Part shown: positions 44,005-52,461 of the stretch, in pieces
How positions within the stretch are numbered: the stretch's first letter is position 1
How the letters are laid out: every line of letters starts with the position of its first letter
Assembly: GCF_000419525.1 (NCBI RefSeq)
Contig: NZ_ATTE01000001.1
Location: 992,001-1,056,000 of the forward strand
Direction of reading: 5' to 3'
DNA: 64,000 bases
Source of the DNA: Leucothrix mucor DSM 2157
Lineage (GTDB): Bacteria; Pseudomonadota; Gammaproteobacteria; Thiotrichales; Thiotrichaceae
Made by a program: the position numbers and the translations under genes
Notes under the pieces: model-generated
Database searches by the model: none
Told to the model about the DNA's origin: nothing
The model's input: only the letters and a program-made list of their open reading frames with translations

Positions 44005-44769
44005 ATGAGTACTGTATATGATTTAAGCGGCCAGACAGCTCTGGTTACCGGTTGCAAACGCGGAATAGGCAAAGCCATGGCGGTGGCGCTGGCAGAGGCT
44101 GGCGCAGACATTATCGGCGTGAGTGCCTCGCTGGAAAGTGAGGGTAGCGATGTTGAAAAAGCGGTAACCGCAATGGGTCGTAAATTCACGGCGTATCGCT
44201 GCGATTTTTCTGACCGCGCTGCACTCAGAGCCTTTACTGCGCAGCTTGAAGCCGATGGCCACAAGCCAGACATTCTCATCAATAACGCGGGCACTATTAA
44301 GCGCGCACCGGCTGCCGAGCATGCCGATGAACTGTGGGATGAAGTGATCGAAGTTAATCTGTCTTCGCAGTTTGTGCTGAGCCGTGAAATCGGTCGCGGC
44401 ATGGTTGAGCGCGGGCGTGGCAAGATTGTTTTTACTGCCTCGCTACTTACCTTCCAAGGTGGCATTACGGTGCCAGGCTATGCCGCTTCTAAAGGCGGCA
44501 TCGGCCAGTTGACCAAAGCACTAGCTAATGAGTGGGCGTCTAAAGGCGTAAATGTGAACGCCATTGCGCCGGGTTATATCGAAACCGATAACACCCAAGC
44601 CTTGCAGGAAGATAAAGCGCGCTATACGTCTATCTTAGAGCGCATTCCCGCAGGCCGTTGGGGTAAGCCGGAAGACTTTGCAGGGCCGGTATTGTTCTTA
44701 TCATCTTCCGCCTCTGACTATGTGCACGGTACTGTGCTCACCGTCGATGGCGGTTGGATGGGGCGCTAA
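44005..44769 (+). CDS. kduD: KduD-like short-chain dehydrogenase
   Basis: This 254-residue oxidoreductase follows KduD (2-dehydro-3-deoxy-D-gluconate 5-dehydrogenase) closely: TGCKRGIGKAM cofactor motif, LINNAG, catalytic YAASKGG, the conserved NVNAIAPGYIETDNTQ loop and the C-terminus with ASDYVHGTVLTVDGGW. In the reductive direction it would convert a 2,5-diketo-3-deoxy sugar acid to KDG, which enters the Entner-Doudoroff lower pathway. With the zinc dehydrogenase it could epimerise C5 of the deoxy-keto acid. No kdgK or kdgA is present here. Confidence 0.82.
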   Translation: MSTVYDLSGQTALVTGCKRGIGKAMAVALAEAGADIIGVSASLESEGSDVEKAVTAMGRKFTAYRCDFSDRAALRAFTAQLEADGHKPDILINNAGTIKRAPAAEHADELWDEVIEVNLSSQFVLSREIGRGMVERGRGKIVFTASLLTFQGGITVPGYAASKGGIGQLTKALANEWASKGVNVNAIAPGYIETDNTQALQEDKARYTSILERIPAGRWGKPEDFAGPVLFLSSSASDYVHGTVLTVDGGWMGR

Positions 44770-44865
44770 TCTTGCGCTGGTATTAGCTAACTAAGTTACA
44801 CCGCTTTGCGGGCTGATTCCCAGCTCGCAGGGTTTTGATCGAAAGTGGTTATGGAGGAAAATCAG

Positions 44866-45855
44866 ATGAAACCATTAAAACTGTTACAGGGTATTGCTGT
44901 GTCTGTCGTGGCATTTGGCTTTGCAGCCTCAGTTCAGGCAGCCGATGTGTTTAAGTTTGCCCATGTTTATGAGATCGACCATCCGCTACATAAAAGCGCC
45001 GTGATGGCGGCTGAAGAAATTGCCAAGCTGACCGATGGGCGCGTTGAAATCAAAGTGTATCCATCCTCATCGCTTGGTAAAGAAACGGCGCTAAACGAAG
45101 GTTTGTCACTGGGGACTGTCGACATTATTTTCACCGGTGGTGGCTTCGCGGGGTCGACTTACGGACCCATTTCAATGTCGGATTATCCTTTCACACTTCG
45201 CGGCGTGGAGCATTGGAAAAGCTACCGGGACTCTGACTTATTTAAAGAAATGGCCGCAGGCTATAAAGATGCCACGGGTGATATGGCCGAAGTAGCAGCC
45301 TTTAGTTATTACGGCGCACGCCATGTGACGGCGAATAAGGCGATCCTAAAGCCGGAAGATATGAAAAATCTTAAAATTCGCGTACCCAATGCCCCATCGT
45401 ATGTGCTGTTCCCGAAAGCTGTGGGTGCTAATCCAACACCAATGGCATTTTCAGAAGTGTATCTAGCGCTGCAACAAGGTGTGGTGGATGCGCAGGAAAA
45501 CCCTCTGACCACAATTCAGGCGAAGAAGTTTTACGAAGTACAGTCCGATATTAGCCTGACCGGCCACATCAGCAACTCAATACTGACACTGGTTTCGAGC
45601 ATGAAACTGAAAAAGCTGAGCGATGAAGATCGCGCCGCGCTGTTGGGTGTATTGAAGTCTACCGCTGCTTGGTCATCTGATCAGATCATTCAAGCTGAGC
45701 AAGAGCTGGCCGAGTGGTTCCGTGAGAAAGGCATTACCGTTAGCGAAGTTGACCGTGCCCCATTTATGGCTATGGTAAAGCCCGCGCTAACTGAAAAAGG
45801 TATGCCATTCACACCAGAAATGTACGAGCGCTTACAGGCACTTCCTGGTAACTAA
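44866..45855 (+). CDS. TRAP transporter substrate-binding protein (DctP family)
   Basis: This 329-residue periplasmic protein has a signal peptide (about 1-24, ending VQA) and the DctP fold, with LKIRVPNAPSYV and the conserved arginine region and GVVDAQENP near residue 205. It binds a carboxylate, probably a sugar acid such as uronate or aldonate. The ATG at 44866 has GGAGG upstream. A hairpin separates it from dctQ. Confidence 0.88.
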   Translation: MKPLKLLQGIAVSVVAFGFAASVQAADVFKFAHVYEIDHPLHKSAVMAAEEIAKLTDGRVEIKVYPSSSLGKETALNEGLSLGTVDIIFTGGGFAGSTYGPISMSDYPFTLRGVEHWKSYRDSDLFKEMAAGYKDATGDMAEVAAFSYYGARHVTANKAILKPEDMKNLKIRVPNAPSYVLFPKAVGANPTPMAFSEVYLALQQGVVDAQENPLTTIQAKKFYEVQSDISLTGHISNSILTLVSSMKLKKLSDEDRAALLGVLKSTAAWSSDQIIQAEQELAEWFREKGITVSEVDRAPFMAMVKPALTEKGMPFTPEMYERLQALPGN

Positions 45856-45873
45856 GCAATGCCTTGAAACACG

Positions 45874-45903
45874 GCCCTTTCTGTACTGTGGTGCGGGAAG
45901 GGC
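45874..45903 (+). promoter_or_regulatory. Stem-loop between dctP and dctQ
   Basis: GCCCTTTC and GAAGGGC pair with one bulge. A short direct repeat AGTRCTTGATT follows. It may limit read-through so that the binding protein is more abundant than the membrane subunits. Confidence 0.4.
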
Positions 45904-45971
45904 TTGATTACCAGTGCTTGATTGTTAGTACTTGATTAGGTGTAAACACTTCCACTTCATGAGGGCACACC

Positions 45972-46532
45972 ATGTCCAATAATCCCGACACGCATGAGCA
46001 GCAGTTAGCCGCTGAGATTGAAGAAGTCACCGATGATATTTCAGACTTCAGATGGTTTGATGTGCCGATCCTCATTATTTTCTGGGTATTGTTTGGGATT
46101 GTCGCCTTGCAGTTTTTTACCCGTTACGTACTCAACGATAGCTTGGGTTGGACTGAGGAGATTGCCCGTTATTTCCTGATCTTTTTAGGCTTTGTTGGCT
46201 CGGTGGGGTGTGTACGTAAAGGCAAACACATTTTCTTAGAATTCTTTTATCGCTACTTGCCAGACTCTTTTATTAAACCGATTGCACTGCTGGTTGAGCT
46301 AATCGTTGCCGGATTTTTTGGCTACACCGCTTACCTGTGCGTCGAGCTGGCGCAGCGCACCTCGCAAAACATGGTGTCGGTTCCACTGCCTAAAAGCCTG
46401 ATCTATTACACCGTGATGTTGGCTTGCGCTTTTATGGCCTTCTTTGCCGTACTCAATTTCATCCGCATGGCGAAAACCTCAGCCGATGCCGTGTATGCCG
46501 AAAAGCTCGGCGCTAACAGCGAATCCATTTAA
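45972..46532 (+). CDS. dctQ: TRAP transporter small membrane subunit
   Basis: This 186-residue protein has four membrane segments in the DctQ layout, with LNDSLGWTEEIARYFLIFLGFVGS near residue 60. It links the binding protein to the DctM subunit of a sodium-driven sugar-acid importer. dctM starts 11 bp after its stop. Confidence 0.82.
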   Translation: MSNNPDTHEQQLAAEIEEVTDDISDFRWFDVPILIIFWVLFGIVALQFFTRYVLNDSLGWTEEIARYFLIFLGFVGSVGCVRKGKHIFLEFFYRYLPDSFIKPIALLVELIVAGFFGYTAYLCVELAQRTSQNMVSVPLPKSLIYYTVMLACAFMAFFAVLNFIRMAKTSADAVYAEKLGANSESI

Positions 46533-46543
46533 GAGAACTCATC

Positions 46544-47821
46544 ATGGCATTAAGCATACTATTTATACTGCTGGTTCTGTTCCTGATTATGGGCGTACCG
46601 GTTGCGGTTTCCTTGGCCTTGTCATCACTGGTTTATATTCTGATTGATGGCCTGCCAAGCGTGGTGCTGATTCATAATATGATCAATGGCATCGACAGCT
46701 TTCCGTTATTGGCGATTCCATTTTTTATACTGGCCGGTCACCTGATGAACACGGCGGGAATCACTAACAAGATCTTCGCCTTTGCCCGCGCTTTAGTCGG
46801 TTGGATGCATGGCGGACTCGGTCATGTGAATGTGGGCGCCAGCGTCATCTTTGCGGGGATGTCGGGCGCAGCCGTGGCCGATGCCGGTGGCTTGGGCAAT
46901 ATCGAAATCAAAGCCATGCGCGATGCCGGATACGATACCGATTTCTCTGTGGGCATTACCGCCGCATCCTCAACCATTGGCCCGATTATTCCACCCTCAT
47001 TACCCTTGGTGATTTATGGCGTGATGGCGTCGGTTTCGATTGGTGAGCTATTTGCGGCTGGCTTAATTCCGGGGCTGCTCATGGCGGTTTCGCTAATGAT
47101 TATGGTGGCGTGGTTTGCTAAAAAGCGTAACTACCCACGCGATAATCGCTTTGAAATCGTGCGCCTTTGGGTCACCTTTAAGCAGGCATTTTTTCCATTA
47201 CTCACGCCGGCCATAATCATCGGTGGCATTACCACGGGCGTGTTTACACCCACAGAATCCGCCGTGGCTGCGGTGACTTATGCCTTGTTTTTAGGGCTGG
47301 TGGTGTATCGCACACTGAGCTGGAAGCATATCGTGCGGGTGTCTTTAGATACCATTGAAACCAGTGCCGCGATTTTGATGATTGTCTCCAGTGCTGCGAT
47401 CTTCGCCTGGATACTGACAGCCAATCAAGTCGCGACGCATTTGGGGACTTTCCTGCTGGGCTTATCCGACAATAAATACGTACTGCTGATGATCATTATG
47501 GTGCTGGTGTTATTGATCGGCATGTTTATGGAAACCATTGCGGCGATTACCATTTTGGTTCCGGTACTAGTGCCGATTGCTAATACCGTGGGCATTGATC
47601 TGGTGCACTTGGGAATCATCATCATACTGAATTTGATGTTGGGGCTACTCACGCCACCGGTGGGGATGGTGCTGTATGTGCTCTCGGAGGTTTCTGGCGT
47701 CAAGTTTGAACGCTGCGTCACTGCCACCATGCCATTTTTGATTCCACTGGTGATTGTGTTATTGCTGATCACTTTTATACCGGCCATTGCCTTATGGTTG
47801 CCGGAAATGATCTATCGCTAA
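46544..47821 (+). CDS. dctM: TRAP transporter large membrane subunit
   Basis: This 425-residue permease has about twelve membrane segments and the family segments AIPFFILAGHLM, GAAVADAGGLGNI and SSTIGPIIPPSLPLVIYG. It is the translocation subunit for the DctP-bound acid. Start is the ATG at 46544 after AAGAGAACTC. A weak hairpin (ATCCAGC/GCTGGAT, 47920-47946) lies downstream. Confidence 0.9.
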   Translation: MALSILFILLVLFLIMGVPVAVSLALSSLVYILIDGLPSVVLIHNMINGIDSFPLLAIPFFILAGHLMNTAGITNKIFAFARALVGWMHGGLGHVNVGASVIFAGMSGAAVADAGGLGNIEIKAMRDAGYDTDFSVGITAASSTIGPIIPPSLPLVIYGVMASVSIGELFAAGLIPGLLMAVSLMIMVAWFAKKRNYPRDNRFEIVRLWVTFKQAFFPLLTPAIIIGGITTGVFTPTESAVAAVTYALFLGLVVYRTLSWKHIVRVSLDTIETSAAILMIVSSAAIFAWILTANQVATHLGTFLLGLSDNKYVLLMIIMVLVLLIGMFMETIAAITILVPVLVPIANTVGIDLVHLGIIIILNLMLGLLTPPVGMVLYVLSEVSGVKFERCVTATMPFLIPLVIVLLLITFIPAIALWLPEMIYR

Positions 47822-47999
47822 ACGGTGCGTTTTGATTATCAATAAATCGAGGAAAGTGATTCCCGTTATCCTGTATTGTGTTGTGTGCTGAAGGGAATAT
47901 GATACGCCCCATACCAATGATCCAGCTGTGAGATGTCCGGCTGGATTAACGTGAAATCACACACTAAAACAATATTCCTATAAGCAGGACGGTTACAAA

Positions 48000-48653
48000 A
48001 TGAATTTAACAGAAATGGCAAACTTTCGTTATTCTACAAAAGAATTTATCGCGGATAAGAAAGTCTCTGATGAAGACTTCCAGCAGATCAAAAACCTGAT
48101 GCGCATGAGTGCTTCTAGTGTAAACGGTCAGCCATGGCACTTCATTATTGCTAATACTGATGAAGGCAAAAGCCGCATCAGCAAAGGCACGCAGGGCATG
48201 TTTATTTTCAATGAAGCTAAAGTATTAAATGCCTCTCACGTGATTCTGTTTTGCGTAAAAACGGACCTGACGGATGACTACTTAGAGCACCTGTTGGACG
48301 TTGAAGACCAAGACGGTCGTTATGCGGCACAAGAGCATAAAGACATGATGGCTGGCGGCCGTAAGATGTTTGCTGACATCCACCGCAATGACTTAAATGA
48401 CGTGCGCCATTGGAATGAAAAGCAGTTATACCTGAACATGGGTACTGTACTGTTGGGCGCTGCTTCACTGGGTATCGATGCGGTTCCTATGGAAGGTATT
48501 GATGCAGCGGCGTTGGACGCCGAGTTTGGCCTATGTGAGAAAGGTTTGGCTGCCTCTGCGATTATTTCGCTGGGCTACCGCACTGAGACAGACTTCAATG
48601 CAAACCTGCCAAAATCAAGACTGCCTGAAGATGAGATCTTCACAGTATTGTAA
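48000..48653 (+). CDS. nfsB: Oxygen-insensitive NAD(P)H nitroreductase
   Basis: This 217-residue FMN enzyme follows NfsB closely: SSVNGQPWHFIIANT (residues near 38), the FNEAKVLNASHVILFC segment, GIDAVPMEGID and the C-terminal FNANLPKSRLPEDEIF. NfsB reduces nitro compounds and quinones in two-electron steps. It stands alone with a terminator after it. Its expression may be affected by the 48-bp leader before it. Confidence 0.92.
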   Translation: MNLTEMANFRYSTKEFIADKKVSDEDFQQIKNLMRMSASSVNGQPWHFIIANTDEGKSRISKGTQGMFIFNEAKVLNASHVILFCVKTDLTDDYLEHLLDVEDQDGRYAAQEHKDMMAGGRKMFADIHRNDLNDVRHWNEKQLYLNMGTVLLGAASLGIDAVPMEGIDAAALDAEFGLCEKGLAASAIISLGYRTETDFNANLPKSRLPEDEIFTVL

Positions 48654-48702
48654 GGATGAGATCGGACAGCTGCGGCTTGGATAGCGCGCTGTTTTGAGAT
48701 AG

Positions 48703-48734
48703 AAAAGGAGGCTCTTCGGGGTCTCCTTTTTTTT
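48703..48734 (+). terminator. Intrinsic terminator of nfsB
   Basis: AGGAGGCTC and GGGTCTCCT pair (with G-U wobbles) around a UUCG tetraloop, followed by eight T's. Confidence 0.85.
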
Positions 48735-48762
48735 GTCTGTGATTTGCCGAAGGATGGTTGAT
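48729..48762 (+). repeat. 34-bp direct repeat after a terminator, copy 1
   Basis: It matches 50534-50567 at 29 of 34 positions, from the terminator T-run through GTCTGTGATTTG to ATGGTTGAT. Confidence 0.6.
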
Positions 48763-48795
48763 AGACTGGCGTTTTCCCAATTTAGGTGAGCTGCA

Positions 48796-49191
48796 GTGCT
48801 TAAAGGTAGTTTGGTGAGATTCAGTTCTTTTTACTTCATCGTATTTGTTATGTTTTTCTTTATCGAGGTACTGATCGCGCTGTTTGTCAGAGATGCTTTT
48901 GTTCGCCCGTATCTGGGTGACACCTTTGTTGTTATTGTGATTTATTGCTTCGTCTTGTCGTTCTTAAACACGCCGGTGTACCCCACCATCATCGCGGTAC
49001 TATTGTTTTCATATGGTGTTGAGATCATGCAATATTTCAAACTGGTCGAGTTGCTGGGCTTGTCTGAGTATCCACTTGCCCGAACCGTTATCGGCACTTC
49101 CTTTGCATGGGGTGATATGGTTGCTTACACGGCGGGTGCGCTGCTTATTGGATTATTTGAGCGCTATCGCTTAGGCAAATCACTTTCTTAA
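48796..49191 (+). CDS. DUF2809-like membrane protein
   Basis: This 131-residue protein has four predicted membrane segments and matches the DUF2809 pattern: RPYLGDTFVV, VEIMQYFKLVELLG and GTSFAWGDMVAYTAGALL. It starts with GTG at 48796 after AGGTGAG. The function of the family is unknown. It is followed by endonuclease V after 32 bp. Confidence 0.7.
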   Translation: MLKGSLVRFSSFYFIVFVMFFFIEVLIALFVRDAFVRPYLGDTFVVIVIYCFVLSFLNTPVYPTIIAVLLFSYGVEIMQYFKLVELLGLSEYPLARTVIGTSFAWGDMVAYTAGALLIGLFERYRLGKSLS

Positions 49192-49223
49192 GACCGACAT
49201 AACAGGGTAAGGGTTAGCGTTTA

Positions 49224-49721
49224 ATGATATTAGCTGTAGATGTAGATTATCGTGAAAATAAGGCTGTAGTCGCCGGCGTGTGCTTTGAACATTGGAGCGA
49301 TGAAAGCCCGTTGCTTGTGGTTCGCACCGACGTCGCTGACGTTGAGCCTTATGAGCCAGGCTTCTTTTATAAAAGGGAGCTGCCTTGCATTCTTAAGCTG
49401 ATTGAAGCGCATGAGCTGAGCCCGGATCTAATCGTGGTAGATGGTTTCGTTGTGCTTGGCGATGACTCGAAGCCGGGCTTAGGCATGCACTTGTACAATG
49501 CGCTCAAAGGCAAAATCCCAATTTTAGGTGTCGCGAAACGGCGATTTAAAGATACTGAAACCACCGCAGAAGTCTTCAGAGGGGAAAGTAAAAATCCGCT
49601 CTACGTCACCACTGCCGGAATCGATGACGAGATCGCAAGAGGTTTTATCCAGACAATGCACGGCCAGCACAGAATACCAACGCTGTTAAAGCTGGTCGAT
49701 TCTGAATGCAGAGCAATGTAA
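49224..49721 (+). CDS. Short endonuclease V-like protein
   Basis: This 165-residue protein matches endonuclease V, which cuts DNA near deoxyinosine and other damage. The three catalytic acids are kept: D6 in AVDVDY, E52 in GFFYKRE and D73 in LIVVDG. GVAKRRF is also conserved. It lacks the N-terminal 35 or so residues of the Nfi protein of E. coli (223), so it is a minimal form. No ribosome site rules the start strictly; the ATG at 49224 gives a sensible N-terminus. Confidence 0.75.
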   Translation: MILAVDVDYRENKAVVAGVCFEHWSDESPLLVVRTDVADVEPYEPGFFYKRELPCILKLIEAHELSPDLIVVDGFVVLGDDSKPGLGMHLYNALKGKIPILGVAKRRFKDTETTAEVFRGESKNPLYVTTAGIDDEIARGFIQTMHGQHRIPTLLKLVDSECRAM

Positions 49722-49748
49722 CAGGGCGTTATCGCCGATGAGGTTTCC

Positions 49749-50492
49749 ATGAAATTTGCAGTACTGTCTGATATTCATAGCAATGTGTTTGCACTGGAGG
49801 TTGTGATCGCGGATGCACAAAAGCACTCCGTTGATTTGATGGTGAACCTTGGCGATATTCTTTATGGGCCTATCGCACCGAAAGCAACTTATGACCTCTT
49901 AATGCAATATGAAATGGTCACCATTTGCGGGAACCAAGACCGTCAAATATTTGAAGCGGATGCCGAGGAAATCGCCTCAAATCCAACCATGAAATTTATC
50001 ATCGACGACCTTGGCGATGAGCCAATTGCATGGATGAAATCATTGCCGTTTGATGTTCAGCTAAGCCCTGATGTGTATCTGTGTCATGGCACGCCTGACA
50101 GTGACTTAATCTATCTGCTTGAAAATGTGGAGCTTGGCTATGCTTGTTTACGCGCTGATAGCGACATAATAAAACTGCTAAAGGGTCAACGTTCTCAGCT
50201 TATCTGTTGTGGTCATACGCATACTCCCCGAACGGTTTCTTTAACGACAGGGCAGACAATTATCAATCCCGGAAGTGTCGGCTTGCAGGCATATACTGAT
50301 GACGAGCCAACTGTTCATTCAATGGAAAATTACACGTCGATGGCGTCGTATTCTATCGTTGAGAAAGCTGGGGATGATTGGAATATTGAGCAGGTAAGAG
50401 TTCCTTATGATGTGGAGCCTGCGGTTGCGGAGTGTGAAAAGCGGGATAGGCTGGACTGGGTACATTTTCTTAGGACTGGGCGAGGGGTGTAG
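49749..50492 (+). CDS. Calcineurin-like metallophosphoesterase (YfcE-like)
   Basis: This 247-residue enzyme has the phosphoesterase motifs DIHSN (8-12), GDILYG (about 37-42), GNQDRQ (near 61), GHTHTPR (near 158) and NPGSVG. The metal site is complete. Such enzymes act on phosphodiesters or nucleotides. It is 27 bp after the endonuclease V gene and may be co-transcribed. A terminator-like sequence follows. Confidence 0.82.
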   Translation: MKFAVLSDIHSNVFALEVVIADAQKHSVDLMVNLGDILYGPIAPKATYDLLMQYEMVTICGNQDRQIFEADAEEIASNPTMKFIIDDLGDEPIAWMKSLPFDVQLSPDVYLCHGTPDSDLIYLLENVELGYACLRADSDIIKLLKGQRSQLICCGHTHTPRTVSLTTGQTIINPGSVGLQAYTDDEPTVHSMENYTSMASYSIVEKAGDDWNIEQVRVPYDVEPAVAECEKRDRLDWVHFLRTGRGV

Positions 50493-50533
50493 AGCGCAGT
50501 TTTGATAAGGAAAGGGAGACTTTTTTGGAGCTC

Positions 50534-50567
50534 TTTTTTGTCTGTGATTTGGTGGAAAATGGTTGAT
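50534..50567 (+). repeat. 34-bp direct repeat after a terminator, copy 2
   Basis: The segment follows a weak hairpin of the phosphoesterase gene and matches 48729-48762. Confidence 0.6.
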
Positions 50568-50679
50568 TATGTTTAAGCTTTGGCTATTCTGACTTCAGAT
50601 TATATATGACTTTTTAGGTTAACGAACATGGACTTTTGTTTAACACACTACGATATCGGGTACACGGCTTTGGTGAAAT

Positions 50680-51906
50680 ATGAGTAAAACTATCGATTTT
50701 GAGATACAGGATAATAGCTTACTCTTAGTTTACCGCCCGCGCGATGGGACTGATTGGTTAAAAGAAAAACTCACTGGTACACATACATACACTATTAAAA
50801 AGACGTTCACGGTACGTCGGAAAAATATTTCAGAACCATTAAAAAAACAGGATGGCAGGGCTCTTTTAGAATCCAGTGAATTTTTGATTAAATTCAGGCT
50901 TGCTAAGCTAGTTGGAAATTATTGGAATTTCGACAAAGAGGTTCTTGGTATACCTCTTGAGCTTCGAATTCATAGCTCACTGAATTTAAATGTTAAATAT
51001 TTTATAGCGGTTAACGATATATCAGTGTTTTATCGAATTTCTGAGCTGGTCGAAAGTAAGTCTTTGACTATTGGTGGTGAGACTGGGGATGAAGAATGGT
51101 TGTCTGAGGATGATTTTAATCACTTGGTTTCAACATTTCCTAATAGCTATGAGCTTAAGAAGTATGCAAATGCGCGCATGTCATCAGTTTTACGAGAACG
51201 TTTTCAGATGAAGCGAGATGATGAGGCGTTGTATCATAAGTATATTAACAATAAGACTGCCGCGCGTCGTAGGTCTAATGCTTTTTTCGGGATAGAAAAA
51301 TACGAATATGAGAAATATAAAGATCTACACTCTCATTTAATAAAAATGCTTGAGGACGAAAATCAATATAGCGAAAGAGAGTGGCAAAATGAGATAGTAC
51401 AATTCATCCTTCTTCTTTTCCCTAAATACCTATATGCCTTTACAGAAGCACCGGTACTAGATGGTCAGTATGAAAAAGTAAGATCCTTGGACTTTCTCTT
51501 GATCGATTTCTCTGGAAATACAGATATTGTTGAGATTAAAAAGCCTTTCGAGAAAGGTCTCGTCACTCAATCAGGCTATCGTGACAACTACATACCTCGT
51601 CGAGAGCTCTCTGGTACAGTCATGCAGATTGAAAAATATATCTTTCACCTCATGAAGTCGGGAAGGGCTGGGGAGAAAAAGTTGAATGATAAGTATGGCA
51701 ATGACGTTCACGATGGATTTAAAATAAGAATAACTAATCCTAAAGGTATGATTATTTCTGGGCGAACAAATAACCTTTCAGAAAATCAAATGAATGATTT
51801 CGAAGTGGTAAAGAGGAAGTACAATAATATTGTGGATATTCTTTCATATGATGATTTACTCAATCGTCTTGAGCATATCATTAACCGTCTAAGCCAAAAA
51901 ATGTAA
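50680..51906 (+). CDS. sduA: Shedu anti-phage nuclease (SduA, DUF4263)
   Basis: This 408-residue protein has a C-terminal DUF4263 nuclease domain of the PD-(D/E)xK type. The conserved pieces are E238 in WQNE, D271 in SLDFLL and E286-x-K288 in IVEIKKP. Shedu is a single-gene system that cuts phage DNA after sensing infection. The N-terminal 200 residues form a variable domain, as usual for Shedu. The gene is clearly more AT-rich than its neighbours (many AAA and ATT codons), which suggests recent transfer. It has no companion gene. Confidence 0.82.
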   Translation: MSKTIDFEIQDNSLLLVYRPRDGTDWLKEKLTGTHTYTIKKTFTVRRKNISEPLKKQDGRALLESSEFLIKFRLAKLVGNYWNFDKEVLGIPLELRIHSSLNLNVKYFIAVNDISVFYRISELVESKSLTIGGETGDEEWLSEDDFNHLVSTFPNSYELKKYANARMSSVLRERFQMKRDDEALYHKYINNKTAARRRSNAFFGIEKYEYEKYKDLHSHLIKMLEDENQYSEREWQNEIVQFILLLFPKYLYAFTEAPVLDGQYEKVRSLDFLLIDFSGNTDIVEIKKPFEKGLVTQSGYRDNYIPRRELSGTVMQIEKYIFHLMKSGRAGEKKLNDKYGNDVHDGFKIRITNPKGMIISGRTNNLSENQMNDFEVVKRKYNNIVDILSYDDLLNRLEHIINRLSQKM

Positions 51907-52040
51907 CAAAGCTCGCTCTCGACTGTATATCCGCTGTGAATCAAGTGGACGCTCCTATTTATAGAATCTCAGTGCACGCTTGTAAATGGTTAGAGCGGGC
52001 TCTCCGAGCCTGAAGAAGTTAGCCAAACCACGGAGAAACC

Positions 52041-52433
52041 ATGGGCTACGACCTACACATAACCCGCAAAAAATATTGGGCAGACGAAGAGGATGAAGGA
52101 TCAATCTCGCTCTCCGAATGGAGCGCTCAAGTAGAAAACGACCCCGAACTCATCCAAGACCCAGACAACCCCGGAGAAAACAATTATCTATACCTAAGAG
52201 AATCTGGAAATTGGCCACTATGGTATAGCCCCGAGTCGGGAGAAATTAACACCAAAAATCCAGACACTGATGTCATCCAAAAGCTAGTTTGCATTGCCAA
52301 TTCATTGGGTGCCAAAGTTCAGGGCGACGACGGTGAGTTATACGACCTAAACGGCAATATAATCTCCGATCAACCCAGCAAACCAACATCGCCAAATGCC
52401 TCAGCCAAAAAGCCGTGGTGGAAAATTTGGTGA
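52041..52433 (+). CDS. Conserved hypothetical protein (MGYDLHITR type)
   Basis: This 130-residue acidic protein starts MGYDLHITRKKYW, a form seen in many bacteria, often near accessory loci. It contains a tryptophan-rich segment (SGNWPLWYSP) and a C-terminal variable tail. Function is unknown. It lies between the Shedu gene and the 3' end of the MoxR operon, on the opposite strand from the latter. Confidence 0.55.
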   Translation: MGYDLHITRKKYWADEEDEGSISLSEWSAQVENDPELIQDPDNPGENNYLYLRESGNWPLWYSPESGEINTKNPDTDVIQKLVCIANSLGAKVQGDDGELYDLNGNIISDQPSKPTSPNASAKKPWWKIW

Positions 52434-52461
52434 TGGCTGATAAAGCCGCCGCCGTATCCGC

